DNA of 64,000 bases, taken from positions 1-64,000 of the forward strand of contig NZ_BIMH01000026.1 of NCBI RefSeq assembly GCF_004000985.1, written 5' to 3'. This stretch comes from Paenibacillus validus NBRC 15382 (GTDB taxonomy: Bacteria > Bacillota > Bacilli > Paenibacillales > NBRC-103111). This document shows positions 1 through 8,443 of this stretch, piece after piece. Below the pieces are notes generated by a model that searched no databases, was not told where the DNA came from, and was given only the letters and a program-made list of their open reading frames with translations. The translations under genes and the position numbers were made by a program. Within the stretch, counting starts at the first letter, position 1. Every line of letters begins with the position of its first letter.

Positions 1-650
1 TCTTTAAGTTCAATAATACTATTAAATTTGTCGACTTTTTTTCTTGGTGTATTAAATGAAATCAACTTTATAAATTCGAAGATCTCTTCGTCACTTATCA
101 ATTCTTTATTACAATAATTTTTGTATTCACTAGGATTTTGATGTAGATGCTCTATTAATGCTCGTTTATACTGAGGTCTTATGAGATGAGGGTTCACATT
201 GCTATAAAAATTTTTAAACTCCTCGAATGCTTTTTTCCCTTCTTTTTTTTCTATATATTCGCGAACCAAACAGTCTTTCACATAATTAATGTATTCAACT
301 GGATTCTCAAAATGCTTCCTATTCCAATTTTTAAAAAATTCAGTTTCAGAAGGAGCAAACGGCACATTCGTTTTTATTTGAAATTCACCGTTAGTTTTTG
401 TTTTCTTGTATGTATGATAAAAGTTATAGATAGTATGAGTAATCGCTTCATGATTACGAGTAAACGTGTCGTCACTATAAAATTTTGCTTCGATAAATTT
501 TTCGTCACCGTAATTGACTCTGATATCCGCATCACACTCAACGCCTACATATGCATCTTCATATTCATATACGTTTACTAATTCATAACAAGCGATAAGA
601 AGTTGAAAGTAAAATCCAGCTATTGAATGCTTTACATCCGTTGATTTCAT
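1..650 (-). CDS. Partial PD-(D/E)XK-type nuclease, DUF4297/Cap4-like (5' part of gene)
   Basis: This minus-strand frame is open from position 650 to the window edge (216 codons seen, C-terminus missing). ATG at 650 follows AAAGGCGG with 7-nt spacing. The N-terminus reads MKSTDVKHSIAGFYFQ, then VECDADIRVN and FIEAKFYSDD, then a segment ITHTIYNFYHTYKK. A GFYxQ start, an Asp-containing strand and an ExK strand followed by a Thr/Asn-rich helix is the layout of DUF4297/Cap4-type nuclease domains that cut DNA in anti-phage systems; this family match is inferred by eye. The downstream part (KNWNRKHFENPVEYINYVKD) is not recognised. The DNA is much more AT-rich than everything right of ~1.1 kb, consistent with horizontal transfer. 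The frame stays open upstream of ATG to a TAG near 802, so a longer N-terminus cannot be excluded. Confidence 0.55.
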   Translation of the reverse strand, partial: MKSTDVKHSIAGFYFQLLIACYELVNVYEYEDAYVGVECDADIRVNYGDEKFIEAKFYSDDTFTRNHEAITHTIYNFYHTYKKTKTNGEFQIKTNVPFAPSETEFFKNWNRKHFENPVEYINYVKDCLVREYIEKKEGKKAFEEFKNFYSNVNPHLIRPQYKRALIEHLHQNPSEYKNYCNKELISDEEIFEFIKLISFNTPRKKVDKFNSIIELK

Positions 651-870
651 TTCTAGACCGCCTTTAAAAAATGTCAGGTTTAAGGCTAATTCCTCACACT
701 TGTAAACTCTTTTCGTATTCCATGGAATGAAGTTTTCAGATTTTTCTTTGTAAATATCGTACCACACTTTGGATAAGTTTGTAATTAAATTGCTCTTGGA
801 ACGCTAGTTCTAGAAACCCACAAAGTTATCAATTGTAACCCCTATACGAGTGGAAATTCACTTTCAATTT

Positions 871-907
871 ATATAAAAAGAGAACGCTGCTGAAACGACG
901 TTCTCTT
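871..907 (-). terminator. Rho-independent terminator after rlmD
   Basis: AAGAGAACG (878-886) pairs with CGTTCTCTT (899-907) around a 12-nt loop. On the minus strand it is followed by CTTTTTATATAA. It marks the end of the minus-strand rlmD transcript and the border with the AT-rich segment. Confidence 0.6.
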
Positions 908-941
908 CTTCATTCTCAATATATAATTTATTTGCTCAGGA

Positions 942-1073
942 TCAAGATTCCTGGAACGAATTCAACATGTCTACACACCCGACGTCCAAATCCAGGTCCA
1001 AAACGACGGAAACCTCAATTTTGTCTTTGAGCACCTTATTTTTGAAGTCGCTGCCGTCTGCCGTGAAAGTCAT
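942..1073 (-). CDS. Small unrecognised ORF (43 aa), possible gene remnant
   Basis: An ATG-initiated 43-codon frame lies between the rlmD stop and its terminator. It begins MTFTADGSDFKNKVLKDK and has an alternating hydrophobic/Asp stretch (VSVVLDLDLDVG). There is no clear ribosome binding site and the frame runs upstream into an antisense-like frame within rlmD. It resembles no family I know. It may be the end of a decayed gene at the island border or noncoding. Confidence 0.2.
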   Translation of the reverse strand: MTFTADGSDFKNKVLKDKIEVSVVLDLDLDVGCVDMLNSFQES

Positions 1074-1105
1074 AAAACGCGCAAAGTGTTGAAAATAAAG
1101 GATTT

Positions 1106-2641
1106 CTACGTATTGATTCGTTGCATTCCTATTACGCACTCCACATGCACGGTATGCGGAAACATATCCACCGGCTGTACCTCCATTGTGCGATAGCCCC
1201 CATCCTCCAACACGCGCAAATCCCTCGCCAATGTCGAAGGATTGCACGACACATACACCACGCGCTCCGGCCGCATCTCGAGGATCGTCTCCAGCAGCGC
1301 GGCGTCGCAGCCCTTGCGCGGCGGGTCGACGACGATAACGTCGGGCGCGATGCCCTGCTGGCGCCATGCCGGGATGACGACCTCGGCCGCGCCGGTCTCG
1401 AACTGAACGTTGCGGATGCCGTTCAGCGCCGCATTGGCGCGGGCATCGTCGATCGCTTCGCCGACGATCTCGACGCCGTACACGTTCCTCGCCCGCTGCG
1501 CGAGGAACAAAGAGATCGTGCCGATGCCGCAATAGGCATCGATCACGACTTCTTCGCCCGTCAGCGCGGCGAAGTCCAGAGCCTTCCGGTACAAGACCTC
1601 CGTCTGTACCGGGTTCACTTGATAGAACGATCGCGCGGAGATCGCGAATCGCACGTCGCCGATCGTGTCGTAGATCACGTCGCGGCCCCACAGCACGAGC
1701 GTCCGGTCGCCGAAGATGACGTTCGTCTGCTGCGTGTTCACGTTCTGGCAGATGCTCGTCACGCCCGGAACAGCTTCGCGAATGAGCCCCACCAGCTCGT
1801 CGCGGTGCGGGATCGACTCGCCGTTGGTAATCAGCACGACCATGATCTCGCCGGTGTTGAAACCGTAGCGGGCCACGACGTGCCGCAGCATCCCGCGGCC
1901 CGTTTCCTCATTATAGGCGCGGATGCCGAGCTCGCCCGCCACTCTTTTCACCGCGCGCACCACGTCATCGTTCTGCTCGTGCTGGATAAGACAGGCCTCC
2001 ATGTCGATAATCCGGTGGCTGCCCTGCGCGTAGAAGCCCGCGATCAGGCCGCCCTCCATGTCCGGCCCGCCATGGCCGATCGGCACCTGCGCCTTGTTGC
2101 GGTAGCGCCAAGGGTCGTCCATGCCGATGGTCGGATGTACGAGAATGCCTTCGCCCGCAGCGTCCCCCGGCCCGGCCACAGCCAGCTTCCCGATCCGCTC
2201 CAGGTTATCGGCTACGAGCTGCCGCTTCCAGCGAAGCTGAGCTTCGTAGCTCATGTGCTGCAGCTGGCAGCCGCCGCACTGCTTGTAAATCGGGCACGGC
2301 GCGTCAACACGGTCCGCGCTCGGCTCCAGAATGTCCAGCAGCTTGGCGTAGCCATACTGCTTCTTCAGCTTAACTACCTTGACCCGCACCTTCTCGCCCG
2401 GCAGCGCGCCTTGAACAAAAAGGGTAAAGCCGTTCACACGGCCTACCCCTTCTCCGTCATGCCCTAAGCCGACAATCTCGGCAATATAGTCCTCATTCTT
2501 CGTTACCGGCAGATCGCGCAGCACGGCTGCGGCTGGGGTTGGGGACGATTGCCGGTTCGAAAACGGTTGTTCCCGCCGGTCCGTTCTGCTGCCTGCCTGC
2601 GCACCCTTACCGCCGCGGCGGTTATTCTTGCTCTTCATCAT
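1106..2641 (-). CDS. rlmD: 23S rRNA (uracil-5-)methyltransferase, RlmD/RlmCD family
   Basis: This 511-aa protein makes m5U in 23S rRNA using S-adenosylmethionine. After a basic, low-complexity N-terminus (about 45 residues) comes a TRAM-type RNA-binding domain, then the [4Fe-4S] ligand cluster [14 protein letters not shown]. The Rossmann methyltransferase motif [17 protein letters not shown], the DPPRKG loop and the catalytic-Cys segment [15 protein letters not shown] are all intact. In Bacillus one enzyme of this family (YefA/RlmCD) modifies two 23S positions, so a dual role is possible. The start ATGATG at 2641 overlaps the end of dgkB by 20 nt, which implies co-transcription and coupling; dgkB-yefA adjacency is also the Bacillus order. 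Confidence 0.9.
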   Translation of the reverse strand: MMKSKNNRRGGKGAQAGSRTDRREQPFSNRQSSPTPAAAVLRDLPVTKNEDYIAEIVGLGHDGEGVGRVNGFTLFVQGALPGEKVRVKVVKLKKQYGYAKLLDILEPSADRVDAPCPIYKQCGGCQLQHMSYEAQLRWKRQLVADNLERIGKLAVAGPGDAAGEGILVHPTIGMDDPWRYRNKAQVPIGHGGPDMEGGLIAGFYAQGSHRIIDMEACLIQHEQNDDVVRAVKRVAGELGIRAYNEETGRGMLRHVVARYGFNTGEIMVVLITNGESIPHRDELVGLIREAVPGVTSICQNVNTQQTNVIFGDRTLVLWGRDVIYDTIGDVRFAISARSFYQVNPVQTEVLYRKALDFAALTGEEVVIDAYCGIGTISLFLAQRARNVYGVEIVGEAIDDARANAALNGIRNVQFETGAAEVVIPAWRQQGIAPDVIVVDPPRKGCDAALLETILEMRPERVVYVSCNPSTLARDLRVLEDGGYRTMEVQPVDMFPHTVHVECVIGMQRINT

Positions 2642-3617
2642 GTTCGTTCTCTTCTCCGGCTTTAGTTTTCCAAGGTAATTTCAGGTGCAGCGGGTTCGTA
2701 TTCTTATACGTCGTCTGGCCCGTCTCATCCACGAAGATGCGCAGGTGCTGCGACAGGTTCGTGAACATACAAGGCAGCGTCCCGCCGAACTCCCCGTCCA
2801 GGTTCAGTTGGACATAGTCCGGAGAGGTGACTTGGATTTGATTCGTCTGCAAATAAATGATGTTCGGATCGCTCAGATGTTCGCCGCGCAGCGCCAAGGA
2901 CACGACGCGGATAAATTCGGCCAGATTGCATTTCTTCAAGATCAGCACGTCGAACAAACCGTCGCTAAGCGACGCGTCCGGCGCAAGCCGCTCGAAGCCG
3001 CCGACGGAATTGCTGTTCGAGATAAGGAACAGCATGACTTCCTCGTGGAGCTCGACCTCGGGCGTACGGATGTACAGCTCGATCGGACGCAGCCGGGGCA
3101 GTTTCTCGAGGCCCTTCATATAATAGGCCATCTGGCCGATCATCGTTTTCAGCTTGCTGGGCACCTCATAAGTCAGCTCGGTCATCGACCCGCCGCCTGC
3201 AATGTTAATAAAGTAACGCTGGTTGACCTTGCCGACATCGATGATGCGCGTATGCTGCTGCAGGATCACGTCGACCGCGCCTTCCCAGTGGCGGGGAATG
3301 TTCAGCGCCCGGGCAAAATCGTTCGTCGTCCCCAGCGGCAAAATGCCAAGCGGCGGCCGGTTCTCCTTCTCGGCCATCCCGTTGATGACCTCGTTCAACG
3401 TGCCGTCCCCGCCGGCGGCGATGATAATATCAAAACCGCGTGCGACGGCATCGGCCGCCGCCAGCGTCGCATCGCCTTCGCCGATCGTGGCGTGCGTGCT
3501 CGTCTCCAGACCGCCGCGCTCCAAGCGCTGCAGCACGTCCGGCAGCCGCCTCTTCATCTCCTCCCGACCGGAGGAGGGGTTATAGATTAACCTAGCGCGT
3601 TTGACCCGTTCCGTCAT
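2622..3617 (-). CDS. dgkB: Diacylglycerol kinase, DgkB family
   Basis: This 331-aa soluble lipid kinase phosphorylates diacylglycerol to phosphatidic acid, recycling DAG from lipoteichoic acid synthesis. It has the DAGK catalytic signature [17 protein letters not shown] and the [13 protein letters not shown] motif near the N-terminus, and a C-terminal two-layer sandwich with [10 protein letters not shown]-type elements. I chose ATG 3617 rather than GTG 3626 (MREMTERV) because a GGGTGAGAG stretch lies directly upstream. It sits 18 nt after the CbiX-like gene and overlaps rlmD, so the three are probably one operon. Confidence 0.9.
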   Translation of the reverse strand: MTERVKRARLIYNPSSGREEMKRRLPDVLQRLERGGLETSTHATIGEGDATLAAADAVARGFDIIIAAGGDGTLNEVINGMAEKENRPPLGILPLGTTNDFARALNIPRHWEGAVDVILQQHTRIIDVGKVNQRYFINIAGGGSMTELTYEVPSKLKTMIGQMAYYMKGLEKLPRLRPIELYIRTPEVELHEEVMLFLISNSNSVGGFERLAPDASLSDGLFDVLILKKCNLAEFIRVVSLALRGEHLSDPNIIYLQTNQIQVTSPDYVQLNLDGEFGGTLPCMFTNLSQHLRIFVDETGQTTYKNTNPLHLKLPWKTKAGEENEHDEEQE

Positions 3618-3635
3618 CTCTCTCACCCGTTCGCT

Positions 3636-4418
3636 TCATAATTCATGCATCTCGTTCCCGTCCAGCACGCGGGCGATCTGCCGCTCCATCCAGCGCGAAA
3701 TGCCCGGATGGGGCAGCAGCGCCTGACCGTTGTACCGGTACGTGTATCCTTCCAATCGCTCGGGAATGACTTGTCCCGTAAAATATCCTTCGCTCAGGAA
3801 CAGCGGCGCGACCAGCACCTGACAATCGGGCCTGCGCCTGCGCCAATCGTTCATCTTCCACTTAATTTGATCGGGCAGCAGCATCGCCCCGTCCGCTTCC
3901 GCGAACCCGCCGAGCGCCTTCACCCGCGCAGCAAGCCGCTCCAGGCCGCGCCGCCAGGCGAGATGGAAGCCCTTCTCTGCGCTGCCGTGTCCGACGAGCA
4001 GCACGATCTCGCGTTCCGGGCGCTCCGACAACGGCCGTAGCTTGCCGTACACGATCTCCGCGATAATCGGATCGTCGTCAATCGGCGGCGTGCAGTGCAC
4101 CCGGGCCCGAATCGCAAACGGTTCCATGTCCGTCGGGAGCTGCGGCTCCTTTTTCAAACCCAGGGCATACGTGATCTCGTCAATATGCGTGCTCCCCGAG
4201 GAGACGAACAGCGGGATCACGATCATATCCGTAACGCCAAGCGCCTCCAGCTCCGTAATGCCGTCCTGAATAAGCCGTCCCTCCACAATCTCCAAGTAGG
4301 ACGAGTAGATCGGGACCCCCGCCGGCACGCGCACCGCACGGACTGCTTCATCGACGAGCCGTACCCATTCCTCGCTTCGGGAACCGTGGCTTATGACCAA
4401 TATCCCGTATTTTACCAC
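3636..4418 (-). CDS. CbiX/SirB-type sirohydrochlorin chelatase-like protein
   Basis: The protein is about 260 aa with two tandem CbiX-type domains. The first starts KYGILVISHGSRSEEW, and the second has LLVGHGSAEKGFHLAWRR; the His in each HGS motif is the metal or porphyrin-binding residue in the family. Family members insert Co or Fe into sirohydrochlorin. No other cobalamin or siroheme genes are nearby, so the substrate is uncertain. The start is GTG 4418, eight bases after GGAGAGGAGG; the frame runs upstream to 4532, but that part (MINATCESFSAW...) is not family-like. It is followed after 18 nt by dgkB. Confidence 0.75.
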   Translation of the reverse strand: MVKYGILVISHGSRSEEWVRLVDEAVRAVRVPAGVPIYSSYLEIVEGRLIQDGITELEALGVTDMIVIPLFVSSGSTHIDEITYALGLKKEPQLPTDMEPFAIRARVHCTPPIDDDPIIAEIVYGKLRPLSERPEREIVLLVGHGSAEKGFHLAWRRGLERLAARVKALGGFAEADGAMLLPDQIKWKMNDWRRRRPDCQVLVAPLFLSEGYFTGQVIPERLEGYTYRYNGQALLPHPGISRWMERQIARVLDGNEMHEL

Positions 4419-4580
4419 ACCGTATGCCTCCTCTCCAAAACCGCATCCGACGCTCGCTGGAAGAACCCCTCGAACACGAAAAATCCCGCTCAGCCTCCAG
4501 GCCGAGAAGGATTCGCATGTTGCGTTAATCATGCCGGGTGAGAGCCTGGCAAGAGCGGGACAACGACTTGTCCGGGACCG

Positions 4581-4871
4581 TTAGCGGCCCAGGCGTTCCA
4601 GCGTCATTTTGTACCCGTCGTTGCCATAGTTCAAGCAGCGCTTCACCCGCGAGATCGTCGCCGTGCTGGCGCCGGTTTCCGCTTCGATCTGGTTGTACGT
4701 GTTGCCCTTCCGCAGCATCCGCGCCACTTCGAGCCGCTGAGACAGCGACTGAATCTCGTTCACGGTGCACAAATCGTCGAAGAACACATAGCATTCCTCT
4801 ATATCCTTCAGCGTCAAAATCGCTTCAAACAGCTGGTCAATCGCTTTATCATTCAGCTTCTTTAATTGCAT
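4581..4871 (-). CDS. YerC/YecD family TrpR-like DNA-binding protein
   Basis: This 96-aa protein matches the YerC family: a TrpR-like helical DNA-binding fold with LRKGNTYNQIEAETGASTATISRVKRCL forming the helix-turn-helix in the second half. Its physiological target is not known to me. In B. subtilis yerC sits next to yerB after the pur operon; here yerB is ~37 kb away at 42 kb, so the group is rearranged. The hairpin GGACAA-N3-TTGTCC at about 4558-4576 lies just after the stop, without a clear T-run. Confidence 0.8.
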   Translation of the reverse strand: MQLKKLNDKAIDQLFEAILTLKDIEECYVFFDDLCTVNEIQSLSQRLEVARMLRKGNTYNQIEAETGASTATISRVKRCLNYGNDGYKMTLERLGR

Positions 4872-5168
4872 GGTCGTTCAACCCCTCGATGGACTATCTT
4901 ACCTATCATACTTCGAATCGGCATCGTTTTACAATCTATACAAGCAGTATTCGACGCCAGAGCCCGAAATCCTTCCTTTATGTTTGTAAAACGTTACTCT
5001 TTTTATGCGGTAGCGGACTAAATCGCTTCACTAGGCCAAAATCTAAAACAACGTGACAAGCGCCCATACCATCCATTCGCCTATCACATACAGTATACAA
5101 GGAAACCGATGTTGGATGAAAGTCAGGCCGCAGCACTTCTGCGAGAATTTAAATAAAAGGAATGAAAA
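4872..5168. other. Intergenic region between yerC and the Gly/Arg-rich protein
   Basis: About 300 bases hold the divergent upstream regions. I see no convincing -35/-10 pair, RNA motif or small ORF with a ribosome binding site. AAAAGGA at 5156-5161 serves the downstream start at 5169. Confidence 0.4.
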
Positions 5169-5717
5169 ATGATGAATTCTACAAAACAAATAATCGGCAA
5201 CCGAGGGATCCATCCGCAAGCCACTGCGTACCAGGCAGCTTCAAGAACGAATCGGCCTCCGTATGCGCAGACGCGGTCTTACAACCAAGGCGTCTACCCG
5301 GGGCCGAGCTCCTACACGGATTTCCCCGGTATGGCGGGTACCCAGCTGCCTGCAGAGTCTACGATGTTCGCGCAGCCTCCCGTGACAACGGGCACAGGCG
5401 GCGAAGGAGGCGGACTCACTACGCTGTTCGGCGGCGGGTCCGGCGGTAGTGCCGGCGGCGCAAGCAGCGGCGGCGGATTTAACTTGCAGCAGGTCAGCAA
5501 GATTCTCGACCGCCTGGGCGGCATCGAGGGGATCGTGGACACCTTCAGCAAAATGCAGAAGATGGTCCAAAGCTTCCAGCAATTCGCGCCCTTGATCAAG
5601 GTGCTCCTCGGCTCGTTCGGCAAGGGCAAAGCCAAAGACGACGAGAAGACGAAGCCCCGTCGTCGCAGACGCCGCAGGCGCAGAAGCTCCAGACGCAATC
5701 GGCGGATTCGGCGGTAA
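5169..5717 (+). CDS. Gly-rich protein with poly-Arg C-terminus, unknown function (possible spore-associated)
   Basis: This 182-aa protein has three parts. Residues 1-75 are Tyr/Pro/Thr-rich and polar. Residues 76-105 are a Gly/Ser-rich linker. Residues 106-150 form an amphipathic helical segment containing ILDRLGGIEGIVDTFSKM and QSFQQFAPLIKVLLGSF. The tail is strongly basic (RRRRRRRRRSSRRNRRIRR). The layout resembles YqfQ/VrrA-type proteins of spore formers (Gly-rich region followed by a helical segment with APLIK), but that is a resemblance only. ATGATG at 5169 follows AAAGGA with suitable spacing; a competing ATG at 5162 opens a frameshifted frame. Confidence 0.65.
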   Translation: MMNSTKQIIGNRGIHPQATAYQAASRTNRPPYAQTRSYNQGVYPGPSSYTDFPGMAGTQLPAESTMFAQPPVTTGTGGEGGGLTTLFGGGSGGSAGGASSGGGFNLQQVSKILDRLGGIEGIVDTFSKMQKMVQSFQQFAPLIKVLLGSFGKGKAKDDEKTKPRRRRRRRRRSSRRNRRIRR

Positions 5718-5795
5718 GCGGCGCGAACGAGAGCGGCGGCGGCGCTGTACGCTTCCCAGCAAGCGTGTGTCCCGCGATTAGCGTTGCAAACCGCG

Positions 5796-5839
5796 AAGAC
5801 CGGTCCCCTGAGGCTTGAAGCCGCAGGGGACCAGTCTTT
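5796..5839. terminator. Strong hairpin after the Gly/Arg-rich gene
   Basis: AAGAC-CGGTCCCCTG (5796-5810) pairs with CAGGGGACC-A-GTCTT (5823-5838) around GGCTTGAAGCC. It is the likely terminator of the 5169 gene, before the tetR promoter. Confidence 0.6.
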
Positions 5840-5913
5840 GGCGTTGTCGCAGCCGGCGGCCTGAGCGATCGGACAAGCCCCGAAAGGTAGGCGGTCCTAT
5901 TTTCCGTTTTTAA

Positions 5914-5962
5914 TTGACACGAGTGTCAACCAATGATATATTTTTAACTGACATGAATGTCA
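5914..5962 (+). promoter_or_regulatory. tetR-MFS promoter with two palindromic operators
   Basis: TTGACA (5914-5919) and TATATT (5937-5942) are 17 bp apart. A perfect 16-bp palindrome TTGACAC-GA-GTGTCAA (5914-5929) covers the -35 box. A second one, TGACAT-GA-ATGTCA (5949-5962), lies just downstream of the -10 box near the expected transcript start. Both share the TGACA-N4-TGTCA core, as expected for sites bound by the downstream TetR protein to repress its own operon. Confidence 0.8.
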
Positions 5963-5996
5963 ATTAAAAATAATTCGAATTCGGAGGTGCCGGAGC

Positions 5997-6626
5997 ATGT
6001 CCCCGCGCTCGTCGGAACAAAACGAAAAAATAAGAGAAGAACGCATCCAGCAAATCATCGATGCGGCGATTGCCGTATATTTGGAAAAAGGCGTACGGGG
6101 CACGGAAATGGGTGATATCGCCAAGCGCGCCAATATGGCCCGCGGACTCGTGTACTATTATTTCAAAGACAAGATGGACTTATTTCGCTTCGTGTTCACC
6201 CGTCTCATCGAAGAGGCGAAAACGTACATCAGCAGCACGCTGCTGTCCGACGAAGAGGTGATCTCCAAGCTGAGAACGTACGCCCGCTTTTATCTGAGAT
6301 CAAGTCAGCTGAAGCCGCACATGGTACAGTTCTACCGCAACATACCGGCCGATATCCCGTTCGTGTTCGGCGATAAGGGGGAAGCGGTCTTGAAGGAATA
6401 TGTGGACAATGCGACCGGACCTCTCCATCGCGTGCTGGAGCAGGGCATCCGGGAAGGGAAGCTGAAGCCGCTCGATCCGAGGCTGATCTCTGCCGTATAT
6501 TGGGGCGGTCTGATGGGCGGGATGAACGCTATGTCCAGTGGTCAAGTACCGGAGGAACAAGCGGAGCGCATGATGGACGACGTGATTGACATTCTGTTGG
6601 ATGGCATCGTAAACAAGAAAGGATGA
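5997..6626 (+). CDS. TetR/AcrR family repressor of the adjacent MFS exporter
   Basis: This 209-aa protein has an N-terminal TetR helix-turn-helix (about residues 15-60: IIDAAIAVYLEKG through GLVYYYFKDKMDLFRFVF). The C-terminal ligand-binding helices are not specific to a known subfamily. The ATG follows GGAGGTG. It is 6 nt upstream of the exporter gene, and the twin palindromes at its promoter imply autorepression relieved by an exporter substrate. Confidence 0.85.
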   Translation: MSPRSSEQNEKIREERIQQIIDAAIAVYLEKGVRGTEMGDIAKRANMARGLVYYYFKDKMDLFRFVFTRLIEEAKTYISSTLLSDEEVISKLRTYARFYLRSSQLKPHMVQFYRNIPADIPFVFGDKGEAVLKEYVDNATGPLHRVLEQGIREGKLKPLDPRLISAVYWGGLMGGMNAMSSGQVPEEQAERMMDDVIDILLDGIVNKKG

Positions 6627-6632
6627 CGTGCA

Positions 6633-8183
6633 ATGGCTATGAACGATAAAAGATTGAGCTGGGTGATGGGCGCCCTGCTGCTAAGCCTGTTTCTCTCTTC
6701 GCTGGACCAGACGATCGTTTCGACGGCGCTGCCGACAATCGTTGAGAAGCTGGGCGGCTTTGAGCAAATTTCTTGGGTTTTCACGGTTTATATGCTGACC
6801 TCTACGGCGATCATGCCGATTGTCGGCAAGCTGTCGGATATGTATGGACGCAAGCGGTTTTATGCCGCCGGTCTGCTGACGTTTATTATAGGGTCGGCGC
6901 TGTGCGGGCTGGCGCAGGACATGACGCAGTTGATCGTATTTCGCGGGATTCAAGGGCTGGGAGCCGGCTGCATGATGCCGATCACGTTCACCCTGCTGTT
7001 TACGCTGATGCCGCCGGAGCGCGCCGGACGGTTTCAAGCGATGTTCATGGGCGTATTCGCGCTGTCCTCGATCGTCGGGCCGAGCGTCGGGGCGTTCATT
7101 ACCACCTGGATGAGCTGGCGCTGGAACTTCTATATTAATCTGCCGCTCGGGCTGATCGCGCTCTTCATTCTAATGGGAGCGCTGGTTGAATCGAAGGACA
7201 CTACCCGCAAGCCGAAGGTCGATTATGCCGGCGCCTGGTGGCTGGTGTTCACGACGGTCCTCACGCTGCTGGCGCTCAAAATGGGCGGCGTCGACTACCC
7301 CTGGGCCTCCTGGCCGATCCTCGGCCTGCTTGCCGCTGGGGCGTGCGGACTCGCGCTGTTCCTGTACACCGAGACAAAAGCGGAGGAGCCGATCGTCCCG
7401 TTCGAGCTGTTCCGCAACCGGACGATCGCCGGCTCAAGCCTCGCAACCTTCCTGCAAGGCATGATCATGTTCGGCTCCCTGCTGTACGTGCCGATCTTCA
7501 TCCAAGGCGGTCTTGGCGGCGACGTCGGCGATGCCGGCAACGCGCTGACGCCGATGATGTTCTCCGTCATGATCGGCATGGCGATCAGCGGTTTTCTGAT
7601 GCGGTTCTTAAGCTGGCGGATGAGCACGTTCCTGTCGATGCTGCTCGCCGGGAGCGGCGCGTACATCATCACCCTGCTGCCGCTGGACGTCAACCAATGG
7701 GCGCTGCGCGCCGACATGCTGCTGCTGGGGATCGGCATCGGCTTCCTGATGCCAATCTCGCAGATGGCGATCATGACGAATGCCCCTGCCCGTTATCAAG
7801 GCGTCGCTTCTTCGACGGTCACCTTCTTCCGCTCCGTGGGCGGGGTGTTCGGTTCGGCCATTATGGCTGCGATCGTGAACCGGCATATGACGTCGACGAT
7901 CGAACGGGAAGGGGCGACGCTCGGCATTCCGCCGGAGAAACTGGAGGCGTTCACGAACCCGCAGGTGCTGCTGCACGCCGAAGGCCAAGTGCCGGAGGCG
8001 GTGATGACCATGCTGAAGCATGCGCTTGGCGATGCGGTTCATGTCGGCTTCTGGATGCTGGTCGGAGCCTCGCTGCTCGGCTTGATCGTCTCGCTGTTCA
8101 TGGGCGGAGCCCGGTTCGATCTGGAGAAGCACAAGCAGATCCAGGCGGCTAAGCAGACACAAGAAGCGCCCTCGGCCGGTTAG
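6633..8183 (+). CDS. MFS drug exporter, DHA2 (14-TMS, EmrB/QacA) family
   Basis: This 516-aa membrane protein is the usual length for 14-TMS DHA2 exporters. Family signatures near the N-terminus are LSSLDQTIVSTALPTIVEKLGG (TMS1, motif D1) and GKLSDMYGRKRFYAAGL (motif A). TMS5 carries GLGAGCMMP and SSIVGPSVGAF (motif C), typical of proton-coupled antiporters. The substrate is unknown. RBS AAAGGA; the ATG follows the tetR stop by 6 nt, so the two form one operon. Confidence 0.85.
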   Translation: MAMNDKRLSWVMGALLLSLFLSSLDQTIVSTALPTIVEKLGGFEQISWVFTVYMLTSTAIMPIVGKLSDMYGRKRFYAAGLLTFIIGSALCGLAQDMTQLIVFRGIQGLGAGCMMPITFTLLFTLMPPERAGRFQAMFMGVFALSSIVGPSVGAFITTWMSWRWNFYINLPLGLIALFILMGALVESKDTTRKPKVDYAGAWWLVFTTVLTLLALKMGGVDYPWASWPILGLLAAGACGLALFLYTETKAEEPIVPFELFRNRTIAGSSLATFLQGMIMFGSLLYVPIFIQGGLGGDVGDAGNALTPMMFSVMIGMAISGFLMRFLSWRMSTFLSMLLAGSGAYIITLLPLDVNQWALRADMLLLGIGIGFLMPISQMAIMTNAPARYQGVASSTVTFFRSVGGVFGSAIMAAIVNRHMTSTIEREGATLGIPPEKLEAFTNPQVLLHAEGQVPEAVMTMLKHALGDAVHVGFWMLVGASLLGLIVSLFMGGARFDLEKHKQIQAAKQTQEAPSAG

Positions 8184-8340
8184 AGGCTGTGCGGGTTGCG
8201 GCACCAAGACCGGTCAGCGTAATGGATAGGAGCAATCCGGTCAGCGGATGGTGAGGTGACGCCATAGGCGGGTGAGCGAGTTATTGCGAGGCCTTCCCGT
8301 GCGCGGATGAAAGCGGAGTAATCGCGAATACTGGTACATT

Positions 8341-8411
8341 TTGCACGAATCCCCGTCAACATGCTATGATTAGGTTAGTTTGAGACATCGAGTTAATTAC
8401 TAACCTTTTTT
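8341..8411 (+). promoter_or_regulatory. namA promoter with inverted repeat at the transcript start
   Basis: TTGCAC (8341-8346) and TATGAT (8365-8370) are 18 bp apart. Directly downstream, GGTTAGT (8373-8379) and ACTAACC (8399-8405) form an inverted repeat followed by TTTTTT. The repeat could be an operator or an early terminator hairpin; the sequence alone does not decide. Confidence 0.55.
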
Positions 8412-8443
8412 AAGAGACCAAGAATAAAGGATGTGGAGTATTC

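Noticed and set aside
186-581. Plus-strand 131-aa frame in the AT-rich edge
   Set aside because: It is antisense to the longer minus-strand frame with RBS and nuclease-like motifs; its product is Phe/Ile-rich low complexity typical of AT-rich shadows.
942-1691. 249-aa minus-strand frame overlapping rlmD
   Set aside because: Residues 1-200 are an Arg-rich shadow of rlmD in another frame; only the last 43 codons could be separate.
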